The position numbers were made by a program, and so were the translations under genes. The notes under the pieces were generated by a model that saw only the letters and a list, made by a program, of their open reading frames with translations, made no database searches and had not been told where the DNA came from. Positions 20,445-29,087 of a stretch of DNA of 42,217 bases are shown here, in pieces. Position 1 is the stretch's first letter; each line of letters begins with the position of its first letter. Source of the stretch: Planctomycetota bacterium (GTDB lineage: Bacteria > Planctomycetota > Planctomycetia > Pirellulales > Pirellulaceae). Where the stretch lies: contig JAJRVM010000056.1 in the NCBI GenBank assembly GCA_024277285.1, positions 1 to 42,217 on the forward strand, in the 5' to 3' direction.

Positions 20445-21179
20445 ATGCCTATCGAAACAATTTGCCAAGGATGTGCTCGTAAACTGCGTGTCCCGGATGA
20501 ACATGCGGGCAAGAAAGCTCGCTGTCCTCAATGCGGCATGATTTACGTCGTTCCCGGTTCGCCGGTCGCAGCGCCAACGAACGTCCCTGTCGATACGGCT
20601 GCGAAATCGCCCCCTCCAGAGCAGTCGAGCTCGGCACCTCGGCCAGCGTCTGATGGCGTGGGCGAACGCTGGCAGATGCGTACCACGGACGGGAGGGTGT
20701 GGGGCCCCGTTTCAAAACAAGAGTTTGATCAGTGGTATGCGGAAGGCCGAATTCCAAGCAATGCTACGCTACTGCGCGAAGGCGACTCGCAGTGGCGTTC
20801 AGCCACCGAGGTCTATCCGCAATTGGCCGGCAAGCGGCAGAAGCTCAACGAGCAGCATAATCCGTTTACCGAATCGCCCGGTGCCACGCCGTTTCATTCC
20901 GCATCGCGACCGCTTTACGATCAAAACGTTCACCGCGTACAGACCTCACACCGCGGCGGCCTGCTACTCACCTTGGCCATTCTTGGCTGGGTCATTTGCC
21001 CCGTCTTTGCGCCATTCGCCTGGGCCATGGGAAGTAGTGATTTGCAAGCGATGCGTCGCGGTCAAATGGACACTTCAGGGCAGTCGCTAACCCAGGCCGC
21101 CATGGTTCTGGGTGCGATCGAGACGGTGCTGACTGGCATCGCCATGTTCTTCATGTGTTTGGGTGGTGCGGTTGGGTAA
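20445..21179 (+). CDS. Zinc-ribbon / GYF_2 / DUF4190 membrane protein
   Basis: A 244-residue protein of a type frequent in planctomycetes. Domains: a zinc ribbon at the N terminus (Cys7, Cys10, Cys27, Cys30; CQGC ... CPQC); a Pro/Ser-rich linker (about 36-68); a GYF_2 domain (about 75-125) with WQMRTTDGRVWGPVSKQE and EGRIPSNATLLREGD; another linker; then a DUF4190-like pair of membrane helices from about 167 (GGLLLTLAILGWVICPVFAPFAW, then ALIET-like second helix) ending FFMCLGGAVG. GYF_2 domains are thought to bind proline-rich peptides, so it may be a membrane-anchored adaptor with the GYF and zinc ribbon inside the cell. Function is inferred. The nfo gene begins 74 bases after it. Confidence 0.88.
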   Translation: MPIETICQGCARKLRVPDEHAGKKARCPQCGMIYVVPGSPVAAPTNVPVDTAAKSPPPEQSSSAPRPASDGVGERWQMRTTDGRVWGPVSKQEFDQWYAEGRIPSNATLLREGDSQWRSATEVYPQLAGKRQKLNEQHNPFTESPGATPFHSASRPLYDQNVHRVQTSHRGGLLLTLAILGWVICPVFAPFAWAMGSSDLQAMRRGQMDTSGQSLTQAAMVLGAIETVLTGIAMFFMCLGGAVG

Positions 21180-21253
21180 TACGCCAAAGAAAACCAGCCT
21201 CGTTGCCCCTTCAACCGGCCCCCTTTAACCAACGTTGTTCTGACGATGCGAAA

Positions 21254-22132
21254 ATGCCCAAAGTGAAACCGATTCTTGGCGCTCACATGTCGATGGCGGG
21301 TGGCTTTGACAAAGCCATCGAACGTGGCCATGAAGTCGGCTGCCACTGCGTTCAGGTGTTCACCAAAAACAACAATCAGTGGCAAGCCAAAGAGCTGACC
21401 GACTCGATGGTCACCGCGTTGGATGAAGCTCGGGCACAGTATCAGATCGAACATGTGATCGCCCACAGCTCGTATTTGATTAACTTGGCGAGCCCGGATC
21501 GAGAGCTCTGGAAAAAGTCCATCGACGCGTTTGTGGTCGAACTGCAGCGCGCGGAACGACTGCGAATACCGTATGTCGTTCTGCACCCGGGAGCTTACAC
21601 GACCAGTACCGAGAAATCCGGACTGCGCCGAGTCGTCCGAGCCCTGAACGAAGTACATCGGCAGACACGCGACACCACGGCCCAATGCCTGCTCGAAAAC
21701 ACGGCAGGGCAGGGCACTTGCCTCGGTTGCCGGTTCGAGCATCTTGCCACCGTCCTCGACGGTGTCAAGGATCCAGAGCGGCTCGGCATCTGTTTCGATA
21801 CCTGCCATGCATTCGCGGCAGGTTACCCACTGCAAACCAAGCAGGAATATCTCGCCACGATGCGCTCATTGCAGCAACTCGTGGGCCTCGATCGAGTCAA
21901 AGCGTTTCACTTAAACGACAGTAAACGGGAACTTGGCGCGCGGGTCGACCGGCACGAACACATTGGCAAAGGCCATTTGGGGCCACAACCGTTCTCGCAC
22001 CTGCTGAACGACCGCCGCTTTCGCAACGTTCCGATGTATCTCGAAACCCCCAAAGGCGAAGATCCCAAGACGAAAAAGCCGTGGGATGTAGTCAATCTGC
22101 GACGCTTGCGGCGGCTGATCAAGCGATCGTGA
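21254..22132 (+). CDS. nfo: Deoxyribonuclease IV (AP endonuclease)
   Basis: Cuts DNA 5' to abasic sites in base-excision repair using three zinc ions. The 292-residue protein starts MPKVKPILGAHMSMAGG. Every metal-ligand motif of the Nfo TIM barrel is visible: AHSSYLINLA, VLHPGAYT, LLENTAGQGT, CFDTCHAFAAGY, FHLNDSK, VDRHEHIGKGHLG and YLETPK. The frame is open upstream into the GYF gene, but similarity starts at the Met at 21254. Closely follows the GYF-domain gene on the same strand and may share its transcript. Confidence 0.96.
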   Translation: MPKVKPILGAHMSMAGGFDKAIERGHEVGCHCVQVFTKNNNQWQAKELTDSMVTALDEARAQYQIEHVIAHSSYLINLASPDRELWKKSIDAFVVELQRAERLRIPYVVLHPGAYTTSTEKSGLRRVVRALNEVHRQTRDTTAQCLLENTAGQGTCLGCRFEHLATVLDGVKDPERLGICFDTCHAFAAGYPLQTKQEYLATMRSLQQLVGLDRVKAFHLNDSKRELGARVDRHEHIGKGHLGPQPFSHLLNDRRFRNVPMYLETPKGEDPKTKKPWDVVNLRRLRRLIKRS

Positions 22133-22160
22133 CGCGCGGGCCCGGTTCGATTATGCTAGA

Positions 22161-22179
22161 GGTTAACCGTTCACGAGAA
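22161..22179 (+). repeat. Short interspersed motif, copy 3
   Basis: GGTTAACCGTTCACGAGAA, 15 bases before the EboD-like start codon. It directly abuts the GGGAGTAGGA ribosome-binding region, so it is within the 5' leader. Confidence 0.6.
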
Positions 22180-22193
22180 GGGAGTAGGAAGCA

Positions 22194-23387
22194 ATGGATG
22201 ATTTCTGCGGAAAACGGGCACAAGATGTACCTTTCGTGGTGCCGTTTGTCCACCGCCTGCGTTTCACCACGGATGTATTTGGCCAGGACGCGCCGGTGTT
22301 GCTCGACCTGCTCGAATCATCGGAAAACGGACCGCCGCGCGTGCAATTCTGGGTGGACGAAAATGTCGCTCGGGAAGAAACCGCCACCGCCGCCCGCATT
22401 GATGCATTTTGTCAACAGTATCGCGACCATATCCAGCAGATCGGCACGATCCAACGTGTCCCTGGCGGCGAGCTTATCAAGAATGACATCCACATCCTCG
22501 AACGGATGTTGAAAGTCATGCACGCCGGCAATCTTGATCGCCGCAGCTACGTCGTGGTCATGGGTGGCGGCGCGGTGCTAGACGCCGTTGGATTTGCCGC
22601 CGCCATCGCACATCGTGGCATTCGACTCGTGCGGCTTCCAACCACCACTCTGGCGCAAGCCGACTCGGGAATCGGCGTGAAGAACAGCGTCAATTTGTTT
22701 CAAAAGAAGAACTGGCTCGGCTCGTTTGCCGTCCCGTGGGGCGTTGTGAATGACACGAACTTGCTCGCTTCGCTGAGTGATCGCGATTTCATTTGCGGCT
22801 TCTCGGAAGCCGTAAAGGTTTCATTGCTGAAGAGTCCTGCGATGTTCGCGCAATTGGAAGCGACCGCAACGGCGATCCGCCAGCGCGACCCGGCGGCCGC
22901 GAGTGAGATGATCCGCTGGTCGGCGCAATTGCATTTGGACCATATCACCAAAGGTGGCGACCCGTTTGAAGCCTTGGAAGCTCGGCCACTCGATTTCGGA
23001 CACTGGTCAGCACATCGCCTCGAATCGCTTTCCGATTTCGAATTACGGCACGGTGAGGCGGTCGCGATTGGCGTTGCCATTGACACCGTTTACGCTTCCC
23101 TAACACATGGATTGGACACCACGTGCGTTGATCGAGTCCTGCGATGTTTGCGTCAACTGGGCTTCACACTCTACCACGCCGTGTTGGAAGACATTGACGC
23201 GATCTTCGCTGGACTGGAGGAGTTTCGGCAGCATCTGGGTGGACGCCTTACGTTGACCATGATTGCCGACATTGGTCGGTCGTTTGAAGTACACGAGGTT
23301 GACCGGGAACAAATGTGCGTCGCCATCGGCAAAGTGGTCGAATTCGCCACGGAATCCGAAAACGTCTCTCGTGTCCAGCGCCCGTAA
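22194..23387 (+). CDS. 3-dehydroquinate synthase-like sugar phosphate cyclase, EboD type
   Basis: A 397-residue member of the dehydroquinate synthase fold (NAD-dependent sugar phosphate cyclases). The core reads [18 protein letters not shown] (NAD-binding glycines near 120), [43 protein letters not shown] and then the metal ligands [14 protein letters not shown] and [11 protein letters not shown]. The phrases around [21 protein letters not shown] resemble EboD of the ebo clusters of algae and bacteria more than AroB, which lacks the KN-x-KKN pattern. The 60-residue N-terminal extension also fits EboD. None of the other ebo genes is nearby. GGGAGTAGGA supports the ATG. The substrate is not known; AroB function is an alternative but less likely. 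Confidence 0.82.
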   Translation: MDDFCGKRAQDVPFVVPFVHRLRFTTDVFGQDAPVLLDLLESSENGPPRVQFWVDENVAREETATAARIDAFCQQYRDHIQQIGTIQRVPGGELIKNDIHILERMLKVMHAGNLDRRSYVVVMGGGAVLDAVGFAAAIAHRGIRLVRLPTTTLAQADSGIGVKNSVNLFQKKNWLGSFAVPWGVVNDTNLLASLSDRDFICGFSEAVKVSLLKSPAMFAQLEATATAIRQRDPAAASEMIRWSAQLHLDHITKGGDPFEALEARPLDFGHWSAHRLESLSDFELRHGEAVAIGVAIDTVYASLTHGLDTTCVDRVLRCLRQLGFTLYHAVLEDIDAIFAGLEEFRQHLGGRLTLTMIADIGRSFEVHEVDREQMCVAIGKVVEFATESENVSRVQRP

Positions 23388-23570
23388 CTCGCCCTTCGCT
23401 GGAACACGAGTAGACCGCTGCCTCGTCGCACAGCGATCGCACGGCAACATGGGACGACGCACGAAAGGGCGAACCGCATTCTGCGGCGCGCGGTGTGCGC
23501 AGTGCGCCACTGCATGCTCGGACGGATTTCCCATTCCAACTGATCCGGCACTTCCAACCGCTCAACCATT

Positions 23571-23632
23571 ACACCGCCGCACACTGCACGCAGTGCGAAC
23601 CGGCTAGTCGGTTTCCAATGGCGGCTCGATTG
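23571..23632 (+). repeat. 62-bp palindromic repeat, copy 1
   Basis: Begins ACACCGCCGCACACTGC and ends GGCTCGATTG. It contains the short hairpin CACTGC-AC-GCAGTG and the imperfect palindrome AACCGGCTAGTCGGTT. It differs from copy 2 at three positions. Confidence 0.9.
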
Positions 23633-23635
23633 AAG

Positions 23636-23672
23636 GTTTCCAATAGATGCTCGATTGACGCTTCACACTGCT
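23636..23672 (+). repeat. Partial copy of the 62-bp repeat's right end
   Basis: GGTTTCCAAT-AGATGCTCGATTGACGCTTC-style sequence, directly after copy 1, matching the last part of copy 2 and its downstream flank (GACGCTTC-CAC-CTG). It lacks the palindromic half. Confidence 0.7.
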
Positions 23673-23803
23673 CAACTTGGCGTTTGCGTTTACGCGTCGA
23701 TTTATCGCTTTGTTGGGGGGTTGCAGTTAGAACACGTACGGAATGAGCAGTGGCACGGACGCTCGTACGAGTCTTACACTTCAATCGACTTATCACTACC
23801 AAC

Positions 23804-23865
23804 ACACCGCCGCACACTGCACGCAGTGCGAACCGGCTAGCCGGTTTCCAATGGTAGCTCGATTG
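23804..23865 (+). repeat. 62-bp palindromic repeat, copy 2
   Basis: Same orientation as copy 1, with the start 233 bases downstream of it. Here the central palindrome is perfect (AACCGGCTAGCCGGTT). Followed by GACGCTTCGCACGCTG, which the partial copy also carries. Confidence 0.9.
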
Positions 23866-24312
23866 ACGCTTCGCACGCTGGGAATCATAAACAGAAAACA
23901 GAGTCTGACCCCGCGCAGCTTGCGAGCCCTTACGCCGCCCCCCCCTCGTGCGATCGTCGGACGGTTTATGACGATTATTCTCGTCGGCCAAAATTGACGC
24001 TTCCCAGCGAGTTCAACGGCCGATGGTACTTGAACGCTGTTGCGGGTCGGATCTAGTGCATCGAGGCGCAGGACACTGGCGCAACGCCTTCCACACGCCT
24101 CACAAGTTGCAAGACACCATCGTTATCTATTACCATAGTGATGAACGGCCCTGTTAATTGGCGTTTCCGAACCCTGTTGGGAAGCAGCTCTCGAGTTTCG
24201 AGTTGCCAGACCGTTAGCTAACGCGTGATTATCGTGAAACGCTGGTATGCGCGGTCCCGGCGAGTGACCATTTCGGTAACATGTAGTTTTGCCGGTACCA
24301 CGGTAGAAGCGT

Positions 24313-24338
24313 CACGGCGAGCTTTTCGGCTCGTCGTG
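24313..24338. other. Stable 26-base hairpin upstream of the GNAT gene
   Basis: CACGGCGAGC-TTTTCG-GCTCGTCGTG: ten paired bases (one G-T) around a six-base loop, 72 bases before the acetyltransferase start. No T-run follows, so it is not a standard terminator. It may be a structured leader element. Confidence 0.55.
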
Positions 24339-24410
24339 CGGATAATTGAATGACCTGTTGACGTTGACGGGTCACACGTACAAAGCGATCGTTACCGCAC
24401 ATGAGGCGTT

Positions 24411-24971
24411 ATGGGTCTCACGTATTTCAAGCGTTACCGGCTGGAGATTCCTCTACAGGAGGCTCGTTTCGAGTTCCCAGCCCCCCCCGCTGGATATTCA
24501 TTGCTCGCTTGGCACCCCTCGCTCTTGGACGCGCACGCCGAGACGAAGCACCGGAGCTTTTGCTACGAGATTGATGCCGATGTTTTTCCTTGTCTCGGCG
24601 ACCGCGACGGCTGCCGTCGCCTGATGGGAGAAATCACGCGTCGCGACGATTTCGTAAAGGAGGCGACTTGGCTACTCGCTTACCAAGCTCCCGGGCAAAC
24701 GAGCCCCGAATACTGTGGCACGATCCAGGGCCTGCGCAGCCGCGAAGGCTATGGCGCCGTGCAGAACTTGGGCGTCACCCCCTTACATCGCTCGCGTGGC
24801 TTAGGTACGACACTCCTATGCCAAGCCTTGAATGGGTTTCGCAGAGCCGGTCTGCCTCGCGCCTACCTGGAAGTCACCGCCCAGAATACCGGGGCCATTC
24901 GGCTCTATCTGGCGTTCGGCTTCCGCCGCGTAAAGACGGTTTATAAGGCGGTCGAGGTTGCATACGCGTGA
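24411..24971 (+). CDS. GNAT-family N-acetyltransferase
   Basis: A 186-residue protein with a GCN5-type acetyl-CoA binding site: QNLGVTPLHRSRGLGTTLLCQAL at about residues 116-138, where R-x-x-G-L-G is the pyrophosphate loop, followed by YLEVTAQNTGAIRLYLAFGFRRVK, the usual C-terminal strand-helix with the N-x-x-A-x-x-x-Y-x-x-x-GF motif. The N-terminal part (1-80) is less typical and has FCYEIDADVF. Such enzymes acetylate amines on proteins, ribosomal components or small molecules; the substrate is unknown. GAGG just before the ATG supports the start. Stands alone. Confidence 0.85.
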   Translation: MGLTYFKRYRLEIPLQEARFEFPAPPAGYSLLAWHPSLLDAHAETKHRSFCYEIDADVFPCLGDRDGCRRLMGEITRRDDFVKEATWLLAYQAPGQTSPEYCGTIQGLRSREGYGAVQNLGVTPLHRSRGLGTTLLCQALNGFRRAGLPRAYLEVTAQNTGAIRLYLAFGFRRVKTVYKAVEVAYA

Positions 24972-25207
24972 ATTGGGCAGTAATCTCTACGATTTGCTGT
25001 CGACGCCTTTTGTCACAGCAGGTGGTGCTCCTTGATGGGACGTTTTGCTGCTCCAGATCGGCTCGGCGCTATCCTGCGAGCCCTTCACAAGAGTTGATTA
25101 GCGGATGAAATTGGCTGCGACGGGCTTTGCGTACCGATCATGGTGTGCCAAGTTTTTAAGATACGACCTCATTGGAAGCGAATCCCTTTGACGATGAAGG
25201 ATGACGT

Positions 25208-26443
25208 GTGACGAAGTCCATTCAAATACACCAATACGAAAACGGCTTGGTGCTCGTCACAGAGCGCATGGAGTGGCTTGAATCGGCCGCCTTCTCGCTG
25301 CTCGTTCCCGCCGGCTGTGCGCATGACGAGTCATCGAAGTTGGGGTTAAGCAACTTCACGTGCGAGATGATCCAACGTGGTTGTGGCGAGCGAGACAGCC
25401 GGCAGTTCATCAACGACTTGGAGAATCTGGGGGTTGATCACAGCGCGTCAGTGGCCAACGCTCACACGAGCTTCGGTGGCGCAATGCCGGCCGACAAACT
25501 AGCACTCGCCATCCCGATCTACGCAGATCTGGTCCAGCGTCCCCACCTGCCTGCCGAACAGGTCGAAGACGCACGACTGGCCTGCATCCAGGAGATCCGG
25601 GCACTCGATGACGACCTGGCGCAGCGCGCCATGCAGGAGTTACGACTGCGGCAATACGGTGACCCGCGAGGGCGCAACAGCCAGGGTACCCTCGAGTCGA
25701 TCGATCGCATCGGCTGGGACGATCTCCAGCAACATCATCAGAACCACTATCGCCCCAACGGCGCCATTCTGAGTGCGGCTGGGAAGATCGATTTCGAGCG
25801 GCTACGCGATCAAATCGGCGCGCAGTTCGGAGCTTGGCAGCCACGCAATGCCCCTGATCTAATCGAATCGCCAGGCGATCGATCGTACGTCCATATTCCA
25901 CACGAATCGAGCCAAACGCATATCGCAGTGGCGTTTCCGAGTGTTCCGTATGGCGATCCCGACTACTATCAAGCGCGTGGGGCGGTCGGCGTACTGAGCG
26001 ACGGCATGAGTTCACGTTTGTTCACCGAAGTGCGTGAAAACCGCGGGTTATGCTATGCCGTTTATGCCGTCTGCCACACGGTCAAAGATTGCGGGTGCGT
26101 GATCTGTTACGCGGGCACGACGACCGACCGCGCTCAGGAAACACTAAACGTTTTGCTCAGCGAATTGACGAAGCTACGCGAGGGCGTGCAACCGGACGAG
26201 CTGCAACGACTCAAGGCGCGGCTCAAGAGTGCCCTGATCATGCAGCAAGAATCGAGTGCCTCGCGCAGCGGCTCGCTTGCCGCCGACTGGTACTATCTGA
26301 ACCGCGTCCAGACACTCGAACAAGTCGGGCGCATCGTCGACGACCTGACGTGTGCCAGCATCAATCGATACCTTACAGAGCACCCACCGGCCGATTTCCT
26401 CGTCGTCACCTTGGGCCAACAACCACTGGAGATGCCCTTTTGA
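25208..26443 (+). CDS. M16-family peptidase homologue lacking zinc ligands
   Basis: A 411-residue protein with the M16B (processing-peptidase-like) two-domain fold: YENGLVLVTERM at the N terminus, NHYRPNGAILSAAGKIDFERL ending the first half, and the C-terminal inverted repeat with SSRLFTEVRENRGLCYAV. The zinc-binding H-x-x-E-H motif is replaced: the aligned residues are N49-F50-T51-C52-E53, so it should not be catalytic by itself. The GTG start has GAAGG upstream. Its stop overlaps the TTG start of the active M16 gene as TTGA, and the pair probably forms a heterodimer in which this subunit binds substrate. Comparable active/inactive M16B pairs are known. No signal peptide, so cytoplasmic if not exported otherwise. 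Confidence 0.9.
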   Translation: MTKSIQIHQYENGLVLVTERMEWLESAAFSLLVPAGCAHDESSKLGLSNFTCEMIQRGCGERDSRQFINDLENLGVDHSASVANAHTSFGGAMPADKLALAIPIYADLVQRPHLPAEQVEDARLACIQEIRALDDDLAQRAMQELRLRQYGDPRGRNSQGTLESIDRIGWDDLQQHHQNHYRPNGAILSAAGKIDFERLRDQIGAQFGAWQPRNAPDLIESPGDRSYVHIPHESSQTHIAVAFPSVPYGDPDYYQARGAVGVLSDGMSSRLFTEVRENRGLCYAVYAVCHTVKDCGCVICYAGTTTDRAQETLNVLLSELTKLREGVQPDELQRLKARLKSALIMQQESSASRSGSLAADWYYLNRVQTLEQVGRIVDDLTCASINRYLTEHPPADFLVVTLGQQPLEMPF

Positions 26444-27678
26444 AATTCCAAGAACATCGCCTCGACAACGGCTTGGAAATCATTGCCGAGTGTAATCCGG
26501 CGGCCTACTCTTCGGCCATCGCTTTTTTCGTGCAATCGGGTGCGCGCGACGAGACCGACGAGGTCTCTGGCGTAAGCCATTTCCTGGAGCATATGGCATT
26601 CAAGGGAACGCCGACACGCAGTGCCGCCGACGTGAATCGCGAGTTGGACGAAATGGGCGCCCACTCGAACGCGTTTACCAGTGAAGAACAGACCGTCTAT
26701 TACATCACCGTCCTGCCCGAATACCAGGACCGAGCGCTTGAATTACTCTGCGACATCATGCGTCCCTCATTGCGTGCGGACGACTTTGAGATGGAAAAAA
26801 AGGTCATCCTCGAAGAAATCGCGAAGTACGAAGACCAACCTCCCTTCGGTGCTCACGAGAAAAGCATGGCAGTCCATTTTCGCGGCCACCCGTTGGCGCG
26901 CAGTGTATTGGGGTCGATCGACAGCGTCACAGCACTCACACCCCAACAGATGCGATCGTACTTCGAGCGTCGCTATGCCCCCAACAACATGACACTCGCC
27001 GCCGCCGGAAACATCGATTTCCAACAACTTGTCAAAGTCGCTCTGGACCTATGTGGAAGTTGGGAGCAGCAGCAGGTCGAGCGTCTGACTCCACCAGCTC
27101 AACCCAATGCCGACTTTCAAGTAATTCCCAACGATATCGCCTCCTTGCAGTACGTGATCCAAATCGCCAATGGCCCGTCCGCAACCGATCCGTGTCGCTT
27201 CGCAGCGCGCGTGCTAGGCACCGTCGTCGGCGACGACAGCGGTAGCCGCCTGTTCTGGAAACTAATCGATACCGGCCGCGCGGAATGCGCCGCAATGGGC
27301 TCCTACGAGTATCAGGGAACGGGTCTCTTCATGTCGATGCTGTGCGGAGCCCCAGAAGAGACGAGCGATAATCTGCAGATGATCTTTGACACGTTGCGCG
27401 AAGTGGAAACCGACGGCATTACGGCAGATGAACTGTCCCAAGCCCAAAACAAAATCTGCTCGCAAGTCGTTTTGCAAAGCGAGCGGCCCGCCAATCGGCT
27501 TTTTTCCGTCGGTGATAATTGGCTCCAACGCCGCACCTACACTTCGGTGCGTGAGATGATTCAACACTACCAAGACGTAACTTGCCAAGGCGTTCGCGCG
27601 GTACTCCAGCAATACCCACTAACAACGCACAGCACCGTTGCCGTGGGACCGCTCCGCGAACTGAAACGGCCAACTTGA
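26440..27678 (+). CDS. M16-family zinc metallopeptidase, active subunit
   Basis: A 412-residue M16B peptidase. The inverted zinc motif HFLEH is intact (His47, Glu50, His51), with a distal Glu in EKKVILEEIAKYED near residue 127. The C-terminal homologous domain contains GDDSGSRLFWKLIDTGRAE and ends with the VAVGP phrase. The frame is open to 26050 inside the preceding gene. However, GGAG lies eight bases before the TTG at 26440 and family similarity (FQEHRLDNGLEII) starts there, so TTG is the start, with a four-base overlap (TTGA) with the inactive partner. No signal peptide. Likely function: degrading peptides of modest length in complex with its partner; the substrate is unknown. Confidence 0.93.
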   Translation: MKFQEHRLDNGLEIIAECNPAAYSSAIAFFVQSGARDETDEVSGVSHFLEHMAFKGTPTRSAADVNRELDEMGAHSNAFTSEEQTVYYITVLPEYQDRALELLCDIMRPSLRADDFEMEKKVILEEIAKYEDQPPFGAHEKSMAVHFRGHPLARSVLGSIDSVTALTPQQMRSYFERRYAPNNMTLAAAGNIDFQQLVKVALDLCGSWEQQQVERLTPPAQPNADFQVIPNDIASLQYVIQIANGPSATDPCRFAARVLGTVVGDDSGSRLFWKLIDTGRAECAAMGSYEYQGTGLFMSMLCGAPEETSDNLQMIFDTLREVETDGITADELSQAQNKICSQVVLQSERPANRLFSVGDNWLQRRTYTSVREMIQHYQDVTCQGVRAVLQQYPLTTHSTVAVGPLRELKRPT

Positions 27679-27885
27679 GCGACCTTTACCATCCTCACAA
27701 TTGCGCCAACACGGCATTCGCACTCGTGACTGGCCTCGTCGGCCCGGTCCGCTCGATGATAGTGAAGAGGTGGCGCCGGGTCGCCAGTCGGCCGATGCGC
27801 CACCCACACAGTCCACCTGCCAAGCAATTCCCCCCCACTCCAGCACACTCCCCCCCTCGCCGATCTGTTATTGGAGAAGTCAACC

Positions 27886-28299
27886 ATGTTACGGATGATC
27901 TGTAGCACCGCTGTCGCCATCACTGTCATGCTGTTGATCGCCACTTCCACTGCCCAAGCCAAACATCGGTACTTTGGCAATCTGCTGCCAGGCTCGAATT
28001 ACCTGAATCGGTGCCTCGGAATCGGCTGGAGCGACGGCTATCATGCCCACGGTGGTTGGACAACCAAACACGTACAGCACCCCCGTGCCCCCTATGCCAC
28101 GCCGGCCTACACGTACCCAATCGACAACGCCACCACCGCAACACCGACGCCGCAGCTCAACACGACTTTTGGCAATGTACGCCATGCCGTACCGCACGCC
28201 GTACCGCACGCCGTACCCGGCGCCATCGAATATGGCCAACCGACGCCCGTACTGACACCGCGGGGCCGCCCGCACGTCGCACCGCACGCCGTGCGGTAA
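27886..28299 (+). CDS. Small secreted His/Pro-rich protein
   Basis: A 137-residue protein with a signal peptide (MLRMICSTAVAITVMLLIA, likely cut after AQA at about residue 26). The mature part is Tyr/His/Pro-rich with no family recognised. It includes GWSDGYHAHGGWTTKHVQH, a PTPQLNTTFGNVR stretch and a short tandem HAVP repeat. GGAG nine bases before the ATG at 27886 supports this start over an in-frame TTG five codons upstream. Histidine-rich tails can bind metals, but that is only a guess. Confidence 0.75.
   Translation: MLRMICSTAVAITVMLLIATSTAQAKHRYFGNLLPGSNYLNRCLGIGWSDGYHAHGGWTTKHVQHPRAPYATPAYTYPIDNATTATPTPQLNTTFGNVRHAVPHAVPHAVPGAIEYGQPTPVLTPRGRPHVAPHAVR
28183..28218. repeat. 12-bp tandem repeat in the small secreted protein gene
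   Basis: Three units of CACGCCGTACCG (the first begins CATG, the last ends CCC). In frame they encode the repeating HAVP. A related HVAPHAV stretch lies at the C terminus. Confidence 0.85.
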
Positions 28300-28327
28300 A
28301 AGAGAGAGGCTTCCGTTCTTGTGCTGC

Positions 28328-28376
28328 GTTTCCGCATTGCGTTTGAAGTCGGGAAGACGACACCTAACCGCAAATC
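28328..28376. repeat. 49-bp interspersed repeat, copy 1
   Basis: About 80 percent identical to 36974-37022 in the same orientation. Shared cores are CCGCATTGCGTT, AAGTCGGGAA and ACCGCA. Lies in the spacer between the small secreted protein gene and ndk. Confidence 0.65.
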
Positions 28377-28467
28377 AGCAAGTCTTTGGCATCCCAGGAC
28401 GCGTCTCTCCAAGGCTATGGCTTGGGCGTAACACGTAGGACACCGTCATGTCCTATCGTCAGCCAGA

Positions 28468-28542
28468 CGCCGCGGAGCGGCATGCCACATTGCGTCTCCT
28501 TCACGCCGCGGAGAGAGCGTGGCACACTGCGTCCTCTTCACG
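28468..28542. repeat. Degenerate tandem duplication upstream of ndk
   Basis: Two units with a 36-base period, each beginning CGCCGCGGAG and ending TCACG, with the same internal order of CACA/TTGCGTC. Nearby, TAGGACA-CCGTCA-TGTCCTA (28436-28455) can form a small stem. The array lies within the ndk upstream region, before a GGGAG ribosome-binding site. Confidence 0.6.
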
Positions 28543-28621
28543 TTGCCTGCCGCTTCTTCTACAATCCGCTCCATTGGTTTTTTGGTTTGATGTGGAAAGA
28601 ATAATCGGGAGTCGACCGACC

Positions 28622-29080
28622 ATGCAACGCACGCTTATCTTGCTCAAACCGGATTGTGTCCAGCGCCGTTTGATGGGCAAAATTATCGCACGATTCGAGA
28701 ACAAGGGATTCAATATTGTCGCCATGAAGATGCTACGTGTCACGCCCGAGCTGGCGCGTCAACACTACGCCGAGCATGTCGACAAACCCTTCTATCCAGG
28801 GCTTGAAGCGTTCATTACGGGCGCCCCGGTGGTTGCCATGGTGCTGCAAGGTCTGGAGGTTATTCGGGTGGTACGCGAGATGATCGGCGCCACCAGTGGT
28901 TTGAAGGCCTCGGCTGGCACCATTCGTGGCGACTACAGCAGCAGCCGGCAGATGAACCTGGTCCATGCCTCGGACGGCGAAGAGGCCGCAGTCCGCGAAA
29001 TCAACCTTTATTTCGCAAAAGAAGAAGTTTGCGATTTCGAGCTTACTCTTTTGCCATGGCTCAAGGCCGGAGACGAGTAA
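28622..29080 (+). CDS. ndk: Nucleoside diphosphate kinase
   Basis: Transfers the gamma phosphate of ATP to nucleoside diphosphates through a phospho-histidine. The 152-residue protein starts MQRTLILLKPDCVQRR and carries RPFYPGL-like KPFYPGLEAF, GATSGLKASAGTIRGDY and the active-site NLVHASDG with His115. The frame is open upstream to 28448, but the ATG at 28622 has GGGAG about ten bases before it and begins at the family N terminus. Convergent with pyrF, with a seven-base gap between stops. Confidence 0.96.
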   Translation: MQRTLILLKPDCVQRRLMGKIIARFENKGFNIVAMKMLRVTPELARQHYAEHVDKPFYPGLEAFITGAPVVAMVLQGLEVIRVVREMIGATSGLKASAGTIRGDYSSSRQMNLVHASDGEEAAVREINLYFAKEEVCDFELTLLPWLKAGDE

Positions 29081-29087
29081 CCCCGTA

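Larger units (their letters stand above)
23388..24410. other. 1-kb repeat-rich gene desert
   Basis: No supported gene. Frames here read through repeats (the phrase HCTQCEP or HAVRTG recurs in several). It holds two 62-bp copies of a palindromic repeat (23571-23632 and 23804-23865), a partial third (23636-23672), and a hairpin at 24313-24338. The middle part, around 24000-24300, shows nothing recognisable. Confidence 0.6.

Noticed and set aside
23571..23865. CRISPR array
   Set aside because: Only two full repeats 233 bases apart, no regular spacers and no cas genes.
24313..24338. Intrinsic terminator after the EboD-like gene
   Set aside because: A stable hairpin, but no T-run on either strand and more than 900 bases from the stop.
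26050..26439. N-terminal extension of the active M16 gene reaching into the preceding gene
   Set aside because: It overlaps the inactive partner in another frame, is Arg-rich without family similarity, and the TTG at 26440 has an ideal ribosome-binding site.
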